Assembly: GCA_945787885.1 (NCBI GenBank)
Contig: CALZJF010000009.1
Location: 1 to 64,000, forward strand
Direction of reading: 5' to 3'
Source: an uncultured Bacteroidales bacterium
GTDB taxonomy: Bacteria; Bacteroidota; Bacteroidia; Bacteroidales; Bacteroidaceae
DNA length: 64,000 nucleotides
The notes beneath the pieces were generated by a model. The model worked only from the letters and a program-made list of their open reading frames with translations, was not told the origin of the DNA and did not search any database. A program made the translations under genes and the position numbers. Shown in pieces: positions 28,701-36,720 of this stretch. How positions within the stretch are numbered: position 1 is the first letter of the stretch; each line of letters begins with the position of its first letter.

Positions 28701-29221
28701 AGACCATCCTGCGCATGTGCCAGACACATCGTTCGATGTTCGTGCAGCTCATCGGCGCCCTCATCGATGAAGGCAAGACCGACAAGGCCCTCAAGGCCCT
28801 GGAGCATTGCAAGCGCCAGATTCCCTCGAAGAATGTGCCCTACGAAGTCCTCTCCGTGCGCTACGACTACGATACGGGCCGATTCTGCCTGCCCTCCTAT
28901 TGGCACCGCGTCGGCAAGGATGCCGAGGCAGAGCGCGTGCTGCTCGAACTCGGCAAGACCTCACTGGAATACATGGATTGGTATAATTCGCTTTCCAACA
29001 ATCGCATCGCCACGTATGGCACGAACATCGAGCGCCACTTCCTCTATCTGCAAGCCGTGGTGGCAGGACTGAAGGAGTGTGGCAGCAAGAAGGCGGCGGC
29101 CTACGAGAAGAAGCTCATGGCTTTCCTCACCACCCGTGCCGGAGGCATCGTTCGCAAGCGCTATGAGGAGCGCTACATGCAGAACTATGGCTTCGAGGAC
29201 TACGAGGAGGATGCTGAATAG
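25778..29221 (+). CDS. DUF2723 (TMEM260-like) multi-pass membrane protein
   Basis: A 1147-residue inner-membrane protein. The N-terminal DUF2723 domain is clear (EPSAPFWDCPEFTTTAARL, GHPPGAPFF), with about 11-13 predicted membrane helices between residues 10 and 690. It ends in a soluble region of about 450 residues, probably periplasmic, that includes helical TPR-like segments. Proteins with this domain are related to GT-C-type glycosyltransferases; the eukaryotic TMEM260 is a protein O-mannosyltransferase. Bacteroidota glycosylate many exported proteins, so a role in O-glycan transfer is plausible but not shown. The next gene, a deacetylase, follows after only 9 bases and is probably co-transcribed. 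Confidence 0.85.
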   Translation: MKRYRIINNIVGWMVFAVAAVTYCLTVEPSAPFWDCPEFTTTAARLEVGHPPGAPFFMLTGNFFSHFASDSTQVAYMVNIMSAILSAFCILFLFWSVTHLVRRLIIDDAATEIPGRQLLVIMASGVAAALAYTWSDTFWFSAVESEVYAYSSMFTALVFWLILKWEECADQPRSDRWLVLIFYLTGLSIGVHLLNLLCLPAIVLVYYYKRYPNADLKGSLLALGVSVVLVAAVLYGIVPGIVKVGGWFELAFVNGLGLPFNSGMVFYIFVLVAVVLSAIWATTKKNRLRINILYLASVALLGIPFYGDGYVMQLSVGVLILSLLGWVLTIKDSRGEYLLRKRVLNTSLLCMLMLMIGYSTYAVIVIRSTQNTPMDQNSPEDIFSLGTYLNREQYGSRPLFYGEAYTSRPIDIGTETRIQRHENTMEEQAAGAKDRYDIVEVQGNYVYPSAMKMLFPRMYSAAHEGLYKQWLGGITTREVSFDFERNGEKYTDIPGEMPSQWDNIRFFLSYQVNFMYWRYFMWNFAGRQNDIQGHGEYEHGNWITGFSFIDNGLYGKQEKLPQVLRENKGHNVFYCLPLLLGLLGLFWQAFRGKRGIQQFWIVFFLFFMTGLAIVLYLNQTPNQPRERDYAYAGSFYAFAMWIGFGVAAIVELPQMLAAYFERKWNHRLDWPLTILAAAVALAVPLQMVSQTWDDHDRSGRTTCRDFGSNYLNTLDEKGYPIIFTNGDNDTFPLWYAQDTEGIRTDARVCNLSYLQTDWYTDQMRRPAWKSPALPITWERYEYVDNVKGFGPDGDVSHDIFYVENMKAQLDELKKEMEADPELVKKYGYSDPYDLRFIIDNFVRNPELSFIPTDSIVVHIDRDAVIRSGMMLPNGPDSIPEHFSIALKKQRVTKSEMMVYELLARHNWVRPLYMSVTLGPENYAGLDNHLVLEGLASRVTPFEFSGEAVDTEKMYENFMTKFRFGGIDRDGIYLDQTILRMCQTHRSMFVQLIGALIDEGKTDKALKALEHCKRQIPSKNVPYEVLSVRYDYDTGRFCLPSYWHRVGKDAEAERVLLELGKTSLEYMDWYNSLSNNRIATYGTNIERHFLYLQAVVAGLKECGSKKAAAYEKKLMAFLTTRAGGIVRKRYEERYMQNYGFEDYEEDAE

Positions 29222-29230
29222 CCTGCCCCC

Positions 29231-29887
29231 ATGCTGATCGAACAGCCTCCCCGCCTGCTCCGTATGCTCTATCCGCGCGCACTATGGCGCATGGAAGATG
29301 CGGAGCAGGCGGTCTATCTTACCTTCGATGACGGACCCATCCCTGAAGCCACGCCTTGGGTGCTCGATGTCCTTGACCGCTATGCCGTCAAGGCCACCTT
29401 CTTCGTCGTCGGCGATAATGTCCGCAAGCATCCCGAGGAGTTTCGGGAAGTGGTGCGCCGTGGCCATGCCATCGGCAACCATACGTTCCATCATATCTCA
29501 GGCCATATCCACGGCGACTACCATTTCACCACCGACGTGGAGGCCTGCCAGCAAATCATTGACCGCGGCATACGGAGCGTCTTCCCTGACTTTCGGCGCG
29601 ATGCCAGCCTGCCGCCGCTCTTCCGCCCTCCGCACGGCTGGATGAAGCGGAAGCAATATCACTACGTCGCTGAGAACTATCGCGTCGTCATGTGGGACCT
29701 CGTCACGCGCGACTATTCGCGCCGCCTCACGGCGGAGGACGTGGTGGGCAATGTACGCCGCTATGCCCGCTCCGGCAGCATCATCACGTTTCACGATTCG
29801 CTGAAGAGCATCGAAAAGCTCCGTACGGCTCTCCCCGCTGCCATAGAATGGCTCCGCGCCGAGGGCTACGCCTTCCGCACGCTCTGA
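29231..29887 (+). CDS. Polysaccharide deacetylase (NodB/CE4 family)
   Basis: A 218-residue metal-dependent deacetylase acting on N- or O-acetylated polysaccharides. All CE4 motifs are visible: LTFDDGPIP (about 33-41, catalytic and metal-binding Asp pair), GNHTFHH (about 80-86, the HxxxH metal ligands), FRPPHGW (about 132-138) and IITFHDS (about 183-189). No signal peptide is evident, so it may be cytoplasmic or held by its N-terminal hydrophobic segment. It probably forms an operon with the DUF2723 gene. Substrates could include peptidoglycan or surface glycan; context does not decide. Confidence 0.9.
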   Translation: MLIEQPPRLLRMLYPRALWRMEDAEQAVYLTFDDGPIPEATPWVLDVLDRYAVKATFFVVGDNVRKHPEEFREVVRRGHAIGNHTFHHISGHIHGDYHFTTDVEACQQIIDRGIRSVFPDFRRDASLPPLFRPPHGWMKRKQYHYVAENYRVVMWDLVTRDYSRRLTAEDVVGNVRRYARSGSIITFHDSLKSIEKLRTALPAAIEWLRAEGYAFRTL

Positions 29888-29990
29888 GCATGGCCTGCTC
29901 ATCCGAGCATCCATTCAGCAGCTCGTCTGCCAATCGCCCGTAAAAGCGTAGGCAGGAAAAGCGAGTTCGCAGCGGGCTGCCTCCTTTCCA

Positions 29991-30120
29991 CTGCACATTT
30001 CGCCTCAGAGTGACCAATTTTGCCCCCGGAAATGCCCATTTTCCGGGGGCAAAATGGTCACTTTTGGGGGTGAAGGCAATCACTTCGGAAGCAGGACTTC
30101 TGCCGAAATCTTGCAAAGCC
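29991..30120 (+). repeat. 22-bp x 4 array element, copy A3
   Basis: Sites at 30011 (TGACCA), 30033 (TGCCCA), 30055 (TGGTCA) and 30077 (CAATCA), all 22 bp apart. Left flank: CTGCACATTTCGCCTCAGAG. Right flank: GAAGCAGGACTTCTGCCGAA, then CTTGCAAAGCC. The first two spacers form a perfect 15-bp inverted repeat (TTTTGCCCCCGGAAA at 30019-30033 region, complement up to 30054). Confidence 0.88.
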
Positions 30121-30164
30121 TATGTTTATCGTTACAGCTACACAGTTGCTGCTTCTTGGATACA

Positions 30165-30207
30165 CAAACAGCTCCCTGATTTGCCAGTCAAATCAGGGAG
30201 CTGTTTG
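30165..30207. terminator. Perfect 19-bp hairpin between convergent genes
   Basis: CAAACAGCTCCCTGATTTG (30165-30183), a 5-base loop, then its exact complement (30189-30207). It sits between the + strand deacetylase and the - strand phosphotransferase and probably ends both. The core CTCCCTGATTT recurs in the terminator at 61861. Confidence 0.8.
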
Positions 30208-30226
30208 CATGAATCAGCCGCAAGGC

Positions 30227-32191
30227 TTAGTGTTTCCCCAGCGACGCATAGTCGCCGTAGGCGGTCTGCAGGAAGGCTTTGGCCGCGGCGGCACGGCGGC
30301 GCGTGGAGCCTGCATCCGTGCTGTCGGCAGAATAGGAGGCGATGGCGCTGAGCGTATGAAGGTCAGTGACGGTGAAGCCCGTGCTGTCGATGAACGTAAA
30401 GCCCTCTGCCCATGAATGCTGTGCGCAGTGAACCGTGTACGACTGCGAGGTGACGTCGCGCGAGAAGCGGAAATCGCTGTGCGGAATGCCCAATTGTCCG
30501 AGCAGCGTGGCGGCCAGGTCCGTCTGATTGCAGAGCGCAGGGATGCGACGCGGACGGCGGACGGCACCGCCCGTCCAGAGCAGGGGAATGTGGTAGCGGT
30601 CGGGGCGGGTTTCGCTGATGGCATCGGGCCAGGCTATGCCGTGGTCAGCCACGAGTATGACCAGCGTCTCCTTCCACAGCGGGCTGCGCCGTAGGGCGGC
30701 GAGATACGAGGCCACGCAGTGGTCTAAATAGGCAAACGAATTGGCTATCTTGCCCTTCTTCAGCAGGCGTTCGTAGGGCACTTCCCACGGTTCGTGGCTG
30801 GAAAGCGTGAGAAACGTGATGAAGCGTTTGGCGGCCTGCGGCAGCGGAGCCGTGGTCAGGCGCGCCAATTGCTGGAACGTCAGATGGTCCGTCACGCCCC
30901 ATTCGTGCGTATGCCGCACCTCGGCAGGGAAATCCCTGTCGCCCCAGACGCGCTCGTAGCCCGTCTGCAGCAGATAGTCAGCCATACGCGTGAAGTCGCG
31001 GTCGCCGCCGTAGAGAAACTCCGTGCGATAGCCCGCGCGGCGCAGGCTGGCGGCTATGCCGGGCAGTGCGGCACAGCGTTCGGCATGGCGCATGACGCTG
31101 AGGTCCGGGAAGGCGGGATAACCGCTGAGGAGGCTCACCAGACCGCGGTCTGTGCGGAAGGAGTTGGCATAGCAGCGTTCGAAGAACACGCCCTCATCGC
31201 ACAGGCGGTTCAGGCATGGCGTAATCTCCGGCGTCTTGCCGCAGACGCCGCCGACGAGCGTTCCGCCGCAGCCCTCCATGACGATGAGCACAATCTGGCG
31301 GCAGCCGGGGGAGAGGAGCGAGTCGGCAGGGAGAATTTCAGAGCGCACATTGTATTTCTGCGCGGCAAAAAGGCTGTCGGCCTCGGCGGGGGGCATGAAA
31401 GTGTCGGGCGAAATGCCGCGCGCTGCCGTCCCGACGGAGGAGAAGAAGGAGAAGAGCGGATTGACGGCAGCGTGGTTGAACACTTGCCGCGTGCTGTAGT
31501 AGGCCGTGGCCACACTGATAGGCTCATCCTCCGAGGGCGCAGCCCAGAGGCGTTCTATGCCGCGTATGCACAGTGCGAGGGCGACGAATGCCAGCAATCC
31601 CCCTCCCACGAAGAAGCCTGCCGCGGCGGGCGAACCTCCGGAAGGGCTTGTCGCGGGGCGAAGCATACGGCGGGCGAGGCTGCGAAGAGGGAGGAAGAAG
31701 AGGGCGGCTATGCTGACCACCGCCGCTGCATAGCCGCAGAGAAAGGCGGATGATACGCTGTTCAGGGCACCGCGGGGAGAGTCGAGGTAGGCAAGCACGG
31801 TGGCATCGAGCTTGATGTCCCAGAAGGGATAGAGGGCAGCATCAGAAACCAGCACGATGGCTGAGACAATGGCGACGACGAGGAGGTAGGCCGTCAGCAA
31901 CCGGAGGGCAATGCCCTGCGAAGTGGCCTGCCTCGGCGGCCGCTGAAGGCGGGAATGCTGCGCCCGAAGGCGGGACGCGATGCCGCCGACATAGCTCGCC
32001 GTCAGCACGGGCAGTGCCAGTATCGCCGCGACGCAGAGGTCGAGGGGCAGACCGTGGACGACGACATCGAGGAAGTCAGTCCATACAGCCCCTTGCCCCA
32101 GTGCGCCCGTGTAAAGCATGAAGAAGGGGCGCGCCAAGGCGTAGAGCGCGGCCAGAATGAGGAAGAAGAGAAGGGAGAAGACCAGTGGCAC
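30227..32191 (-). CDS. LTA-synthase-like membrane phosphotransferase (sulfatase fold)
   Basis: A 654-residue inner-membrane enzyme of the LtaS/phosphoglycerol transferase (alkaline phosphatase/sulfatase) superfamily. About five membrane helices occupy residues 1-235 (including FSLLFFLILAALYALA). The periplasmic catalytic domain begins near residue 300 (QIVLIVMEGCGGTLV, metal site). The predicted nucleophile is the threonine in NSFRTDRGLVSLLSGYP (about 345-360), as in LtaS. Later metal ligands are in LVADHGIAWP. Bacteroidota lack lipoteichoic acid, so the product is more likely a phosphoglycerol- or phosphoethanolamine-type decoration of lipids or glycans; that is inference. It is the last gene of a - strand group with an ABC exporter. 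Confidence 0.85.
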   Translation of the reverse strand: MPLVFSLLFFLILAALYALARPFFMLYTGALGQGAVWTDFLDVVVHGLPLDLCVAAILALPVLTASYVGGIASRLRAQHSRLQRPPRQATSQGIALRLLTAYLLVVAIVSAIVLVSDAALYPFWDIKLDATVLAYLDSPRGALNSVSSAFLCGYAAAVVSIAALFFLPLRSLARRMLRPATSPSGGSPAAAGFFVGGGLLAFVALALCIRGIERLWAAPSEDEPISVATAYYSTRQVFNHAAVNPLFSFFSSVGTAARGISPDTFMPPAEADSLFAAQKYNVRSEILPADSLLSPGCRQIVLIVMEGCGGTLVGGVCGKTPEITPCLNRLCDEGVFFERCYANSFRTDRGLVSLLSGYPAFPDLSVMRHAERCAALPGIAASLRRAGYRTEFLYGGDRDFTRMADYLLQTGYERVWGDRDFPAEVRHTHEWGVTDHLTFQQLARLTTAPLPQAAKRFITFLTLSSHEPWEVPYERLLKKGKIANSFAYLDHCVASYLAALRRSPLWKETLVILVADHGIAWPDAISETRPDRYHIPLLWTGGAVRRPRRIPALCNQTDLAATLLGQLGIPHSDFRFSRDVTSQSYTVHCAQHSWAEGFTFIDSTGFTVTDLHTLSAIASYSADSTDAGSTRRRAAAAKAFLQTAYGDYASLGKH

Positions 32192-32229
32192 AGCGTGGGA
32201 GCGTTAGGGGGAGAGGAATTGTTTTTGGT

Positions 32230-32240
32230 AGAACCTACCT
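32230..32240. repeat. Terminal fragment of an F1 element (F1f)
   Basis: Only AGAACCTACCT is left in the gap between two - strand genes. It could be chance, but it matches the F1 end exactly. Confidence 0.35.
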
Positions 32241-32254
32241 TTTGCGAGGGGGGC

Positions 32255-34123
32255 TCAGAGTGCCTGCATGTCGTTCAGGCGTTTGTAGTAGCCATTCTTG
32301 GCTATCAAGCCATCGTGCGTGCCGCGCTCTACTACTTTGCCCTCATGGAGCACGATGATCTCGTCGGCATGGCGAATGGTTGAAAGCCGATGGGCAATGG
32401 CGATGGTGGTGCGCTGCTTCATGAGGCGTTCCAGTGCGTCTTGCACGAGGCGCTCCGACTCCGTGTCGAGGGCGGAAGTGGCTTCGTCGAGGATGAGGAT
32501 GTCAGGGTTTTTCAGAATGGCGCGCGCTATGCTGATGCGCTGACGCTGTCCGCCCGAAAGGCGGCAGCCGCGGTCGCCCACGAACGTATCGTAGCCCTGT
32601 TCGGAAGCCATGATGAAATCGTGGGCATTGGCTATCCTTGCCGCCTCGACCACTCTTTCCAGCAGTTCCGCGCGCTCGGCCTCCGTCTGCGGCTCGGGCA
32701 CGCCGAAGGCAATGTTGTTGAAGAAGGAGTCGTTGAAGAGGATGGCTTCCTGATTGACATTGCCGATGAGGCTGCGAAGGTCAGAGATTTTCAGCGTGCG
32801 CACATCGTGGCCATCAATCGTGATGCTGCCCGCCGTGGCGTCGTGATAGCGCGGCACGAGGTCCACCAGGGTGGATTTTCCGCTGCCGCTCTGCCCGACG
32901 ATGGCAATCGTCTGGCCTTTTTTCACCTTGAAGCTCACACCGTGGAGCACGGGGAAGACGCTTTCGCCGGAGGTGTAGGCAAACTGCACGTCGTTGAAGG
33001 CAATCTCCTCATTAAGATGCGGCAGGCGGGCGGGATGCTCCGCTTCGGCGATGGGATTCGGCGCGTGGAGAATCTTGTTGATGCGCTGCATCGACGCCAT
33101 GCCCTTGGGGATGGCATAGGAAGCCTTCGACAAATCCTTCAGCGGCTGGATGATGCTGTAGAGAATGACCATGTAGAAGATGAAGGTGGGGGCATCGATG
33201 GGGCTGGAGTCAGAGAAAATCAGCGTGCCGCCATACCATAGGACGAGGACGATGAGGCACGTGCCGAGAAATTCGCTGACGGGGTGGGCTGAAGCCTGCC
33301 GCGTGGCCACGCGCCCGCTGATGTTTCGGAAGGCATTGATGGTGGCGTCGAAGCGGCGGCGCATGCGGTCTTCAGCGGTGAACGCCTTGATGATGCGCAT
33401 TCCGCCCAGCGTCTCCTCCAGTTCCGACATCGTCTCGCTCCATTTCTCCTGCGCCTCCAGGCTGCGCTGCTTGAGCCGGCGCCCGATTTTGCCCATCGCC
33501 GTGCCGAGCAGGGGCAGGACGATGAGCGTGAAGAGCGTCAGTTCCCAACTGATATAGAGCAGGACGGCGAAATAGCAGAGGATGAGGATGGGATTCTTGA
33601 TGATCATCTCCAGGCTTCCCGTTATGGAATTTTCCACTTCGCCCACGTCGCCGCTCATGCGGGCTATGATGTCGCCCTTGCGCTCATCGCTGAAGAAGGA
33701 GAGGGGCAGGGAGGTAATCTTGCGATAGACCGTAGAGCGGATGTCGCGGACGATGCCCGTGCGGAGCGGCACCATCATCGCCACGGAGGCGAAGTAGCAG
33801 CTCGTCTTCAGCAGTGTGGCAAATGCCAGAAATGCCCCGATGGCGAGCAGCGTGGCAGAGGCTCCCCATTCGGACATCAGTTGCGTGGTGTAGAAATAGA
33901 GGTTGTTGATGAGGATATCCTTGATGCCCACTTCTGCCGTGTCCCACGGAATGAAGTGATACTCCTGCTTGTCGATGCCGAACAGGAGCTGCAGCATGGG
34001 GATGATGCTGACGAAGGAGAACACATTGAGCACGGCACTGAGGACATTGAAGAGGAGACCTCCGAAGAGATAGGCCTTGTAGGGCGCGACATACTGCCGC
34101 ATCATTCGCAAAAATTCGTTCAT
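32255..34123 (-). CDS. MsbA-like ABC transporter (fused membrane and ATPase domains)
   Basis: A 622-residue half-transporter that works as a homodimer to flip or export lipids or hydrophobic compounds. Six membrane helices lie in residues 1-330. The ATPase domain has Walker A IVGQSGSGKST (about 395-405), the signature LSGGQRQRISIARA (about 500-513), Walker B ILILDEATSALD (about 520-531) and the H-loop AHRLSTI. I chose ATG 34123 (MNEFLRMMRQYV), since the 35 codons before it look unrelated to the family. With the phosphotransferase 63 bases downstream it forms a plausible envelope-lipid unit. The substrate is not determined. Confidence 0.88.
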   Translation of the reverse strand: MNEFLRMMRQYVAPYKAYLFGGLLFNVLSAVLNVFSFVSIIPMLQLLFGIDKQEYHFIPWDTAEVGIKDILINNLYFYTTQLMSEWGASATLLAIGAFLAFATLLKTSCYFASVAMMVPLRTGIVRDIRSTVYRKITSLPLSFFSDERKGDIIARMSGDVGEVENSITGSLEMIIKNPILILCYFAVLLYISWELTLFTLIVLPLLGTAMGKIGRRLKQRSLEAQEKWSETMSELEETLGGMRIIKAFTAEDRMRRRFDATINAFRNISGRVATRQASAHPVSEFLGTCLIVLVLWYGGTLIFSDSSPIDAPTFIFYMVILYSIIQPLKDLSKASYAIPKGMASMQRINKILHAPNPIAEAEHPARLPHLNEEIAFNDVQFAYTSGESVFPVLHGVSFKVKKGQTIAIVGQSGSGKSTLVDLVPRYHDATAGSITIDGHDVRTLKISDLRSLIGNVNQEAILFNDSFFNNIAFGVPEPQTEAERAELLERVVEAARIANAHDFIMASEQGYDTFVGDRGCRLSGGQRQRISIARAILKNPDILILDEATSALDTESERLVQDALERLMKQRTTIAIAHRLSTIRHADEIIVLHEGKVVERGTHDGLIAKNGYYKRLNDMQAL

Positions 34124-34187
34124 AAGGAGGGTGGTGCGAAGAGAGGTTATGGTGGAAAGGAGGGAAGTTTCGTGGAGGCGGAGATAG

Positions 34188-34619
34188 CTATTTCCGTCCG
34201 AAGTCAGCGGGAATCTCGCCCCGCTCATTCGTCTCCCACTTGTGGATGGGCACTCGGAAGGTGTGCGTGCGGAGCCATTGCTCGGCGCGGGCGATGAGTA
34301 GGTAGAGTTGCTCAGTGCGTGAGGAGCGTTCGAGGGTGGTTTTAGCCTTCATGTTCCGCACCCAGGCTCGGGCGGTGACGGAATCGGTGTAAATGTCCAT
34401 GGCGATGCCTTTCTTTTCAAGGAGCGCGAGGGCGTGGACGACGGCAAGAAACTCTCCGATGTTGTTGGTGCCGAAGACGGGGCCGTAGTGAAAAATCTCT
34501 TGGCCCGTGGGGGTGCCATCGTAGAGCAATACGCCGCGATACTCCATCTGGCCCGGATTTCCCGAACAGGCGGCATCTACAGCCAAGGCGTAGTGGGGAT
34601 ATTCTTTCATGCAGGGCAT
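34188..34619 (-). CDS. RNase H-like protein
   Basis: A 143-residue protein with the RNase H fold. Acidic active-site residues are recognisable: Asp in AVDAACSGNPG (about 14-24), Glu in IGEFLAVVHAL (about 54-64), Asp in IYTDSVTARAW (about 76-86) and a final Asp near PADFGRK at the C-terminus. It would cut the RNA strand of RNA-DNA hybrids. The ribonuclease HI type of Bacteroidales is often longer with an N-terminal hybrid-binding domain, which is missing here. An internal ATG at codon 4 (34610) is an alternative start. An F1 element lies just 8 bases upstream of the start codon, so its promoter is either in or beyond that element. Confidence 0.82.
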   Translation of the reverse strand: MPCMKEYPHYALAVDAACSGNPGQMEYRGVLLYDGTPTGQEIFHYGPVFGTNNIGEFLAVVHALALLEKKGIAMDIYTDSVTARAWVRNMKAKTTLERSSRTEQLYLLIARAEQWLRTHTFRVPIHKWETNERGEIPADFGRK

Positions 34620-34627
34620 TGTTTTAT

Positions 34628-34728
34628 GGTAGGTTCTATCAATTAGCTTGCGATGTATTTGCGAGAGAAGACATCCAAGTAAGACAGAAACACTGCCTTA
34701 CATTGAATGCTAATTGATAGAACCTACC
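34628..34728 (+). mobile_element. F1 MITE-like element, 101 bp (F1g)
   Basis: GGTAGGTTCTATCAATTAGC to AATTGATAGAACCTACC, flanked on both sides by TTAT (34624-34627 and 34729-34732). It separates the RNase H-like gene from argS. Confidence 0.85.
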
Positions 34729-34741
34729 TTATGAAACCAAA

Positions 34742-34784
34742 AGCGGCCACACCCTCCACTCTCGCAGGAGCGGGTGTGGCCGCT
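34742..34784 (-). terminator. Terminator after argS
   Basis: A 13-bp perfect inverted repeat (AGCGGCCACACCC and its complement), 84 bases past the argS stop. On the - strand it is followed by a T-rich stretch (TTTGGTTT). Confidence 0.7.
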
Positions 34785-34868
34785 ATATGGGTCGGGGGTA
34801 GGCTGACGGCAGAATGGCAGAGAGTGTCCTGCGTTCAGGCGTCTTTCTTCTGCATTCCGCGCAGCTTA

Positions 34869-36686
34869 TCACATACGTTCCGGCATCTCGATGCCGAGAA
34901 TGCCCATTCCGAGGCGTACCACCTTTGCCACGTTGGCACTGAGCACGAGGCGGAAGTCGCGTTTCGAGGCGTCTTCCTCGCCCAGAATGGAGTATTCATG
35001 ATAGAACTGGTTGTATTCTTTCACAAGGTCATAGCAATAGTTGGCTATCACTGAAGGGCTGTAGTCCTGTCCGGCAGCACGAACGACATCGGCAAATTCT
35101 GCCAGACGCTGGATGAGTTCCTCCTCCTTCGTGCTTATCTCCACCGTCTTGGGGAGGGCGGCGGGAATGGCGATGCCCTTGTCGGCCGCCTTGCGCAGGA
35201 TGCTGCGGATGCGGGCATAGGTGTATTGGATGAAGGGACCCGTGTTGCCGTTGAAGTCGATTGACTCTTCGGGGTTGAAGAGCATGTTCTTGCGGGCATC
35301 GACTTTGAGGAGGAAGTATTTCAAGGCTCCCATTCCGACGATGCGGGCCACTTCCTGCTTCTCTTCTTCCGTCATGTCCGTCTTTTTGCCACTTTCGTCC
35401 ATCGTGATGCGAGCCTGTGCAATCATGCCTGCCACGAGGTCGTCGGCATCAACGACAGTGCCTTCGCGGCTCTTCATCTTGCCGTTGGGGAGTTCCACCA
35501 TGCCGTAGGAGAAGTGTACGAGACTCTTGCCCCACTCAAAGCCCAGCTTGTCGAGCAAGATGGAGAGCACTTGGAAGTGATAGTTCTGCTCGTTGCCCAC
35601 GACGTATATCATTTTGTCGATGGGGAAATCCTGAAATCTCAGTTTCGCCGTGCCGATGTCCTGAGTCATATAGACGCTCGTGCCATCGCTGCGGAGGAGG
35701 AGCTTCTCGTCGAGGCCTTCTGCGGTGAGGTCAGCCCACACGGAGTTGTCGGGACGGCGGTAGAAGATGCCTTTTGCCAGTCCTTCTTCCACTTTCTCCT
35801 TGCCTTCGAGATAGGTGTCAGACTCGTAGTAGATTTTGTCGAAGCTGACGCCCAGCGCCTTGTAGGTCTCGTCGAATCCGGCATAGACCCATTCGTTCAT
35901 CTTGCGCCAGAGCGCGCGCACTTCAGGGTCGTTCTGCTCCCATTTTACGAGCATCTCGTGGGCCTCCACCATGAGCGGGGCCTCGTTCTTTGCCCGCGCG
36001 GTTGCCGTTTCCTCATCGAGGCCCTCCTTCATGAAGCGTTCTTTCAGTTCGCTCACCTCCATGCGGTAGTGAACATCGAAGGCCACGTAGTAGTCTCCGA
36101 TGAGGTGGTCGCCCTTCTTGCCGCTGCTCTGCGGCGTCTCGCCATTGCCCCACTTCTGCCATGCCAGCATCGACTTGCAGATGTGTATGCCGCGGTCGTT
36201 GACGATGTTTGTCTTTACCACGCGGTTGCCATTGGCTTCTGCAATCTGTGCCACTGCCCATCCAAGGAGATTGTTGCGCACGTGGCCCAGATGCAAGGGC
36301 TTGTTCGTGTTCGGCGAGCTGTATTCTATCATGACGAGCGGGCTTTCAGCCGTAGGAGCTGTCAGTCCGTAGCGTTCGTCGGCATCAATTTCAGCCAGCA
36401 GTTCGGTCCATTTGGCGGGAGCTATGGTAAGATTGAGAAATCCTTTGACCACGTTGTAGCTTGCTATGAGGTCCGTGTGCTGCATCAACCATTCTGCTAT
36501 GTCGCGTCCTGTGTCTTCAGGTTTTTTGCGACTGATGCGCAGGAAAGGGAAGGTGACGAGGGTGAGATGGCCCTCAAATTCGGGACGAGTCTTCTGCACC
36601 TGCACCTGCTGTGCGGTGACTGCTGCGCCGTAGAGAGCCTGAATGGCCTGTATGGCGGCATCGGTGATGAGGGATGCTATGTTCAT
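34869..36686 (-). CDS. argS: Arginyl-tRNA synthetase
   Basis: A 605-residue class I aminoacyl-tRNA synthetase that charges tRNA-Arg. The N-terminal ArgS-specific domain occupies residues 1-95. The HIGH motif appears as NTNKPLHLGHVRNN (about 129-142). The KMSKS-equivalent is GKMKSREGTVV (about 400-410), a form usual in bacterial ArgS. The C-terminal DALR anticodon-binding domain is complete, ending in GMGILGIEMPERM. The length is typical. It is probably co-transcribed with the EEP and rhomboid genes (34-base gap upstream). A tRNA-Arg(CCT) gene lies about 4 kb away on the same strand. Confidence 0.96.
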   Translation of the reverse strand: MNIASLITDAAIQAIQALYGAAVTAQQVQVQKTRPEFEGHLTLVTFPFLRISRKKPEDTGRDIAEWLMQHTDLIASYNVVKGFLNLTIAPAKWTELLAEIDADERYGLTAPTAESPLVMIEYSSPNTNKPLHLGHVRNNLLGWAVAQIAEANGNRVVKTNIVNDRGIHICKSMLAWQKWGNGETPQSSGKKGDHLIGDYYVAFDVHYRMEVSELKERFMKEGLDEETATARAKNEAPLMVEAHEMLVKWEQNDPEVRALWRKMNEWVYAGFDETYKALGVSFDKIYYESDTYLEGKEKVEEGLAKGIFYRRPDNSVWADLTAEGLDEKLLLRSDGTSVYMTQDIGTAKLRFQDFPIDKMIYVVGNEQNYHFQVLSILLDKLGFEWGKSLVHFSYGMVELPNGKMKSREGTVVDADDLVAGMIAQARITMDESGKKTDMTEEEKQEVARIVGMGALKYFLLKVDARKNMLFNPEESIDFNGNTGPFIQYTYARIRSILRKAADKGIAIPAALPKTVEISTKEEELIQRLAEFADVVRAAGQDYSPSVIANYCYDLVKEYNQFYHEYSILGEEDASKRDFRLVLSANVAKVVRLGMGILGIEMPERM

Positions 36687-36720
36687 GTTGTGTCTGTGTT
36701 ATGTCTTTTTTCTGTTTTCC

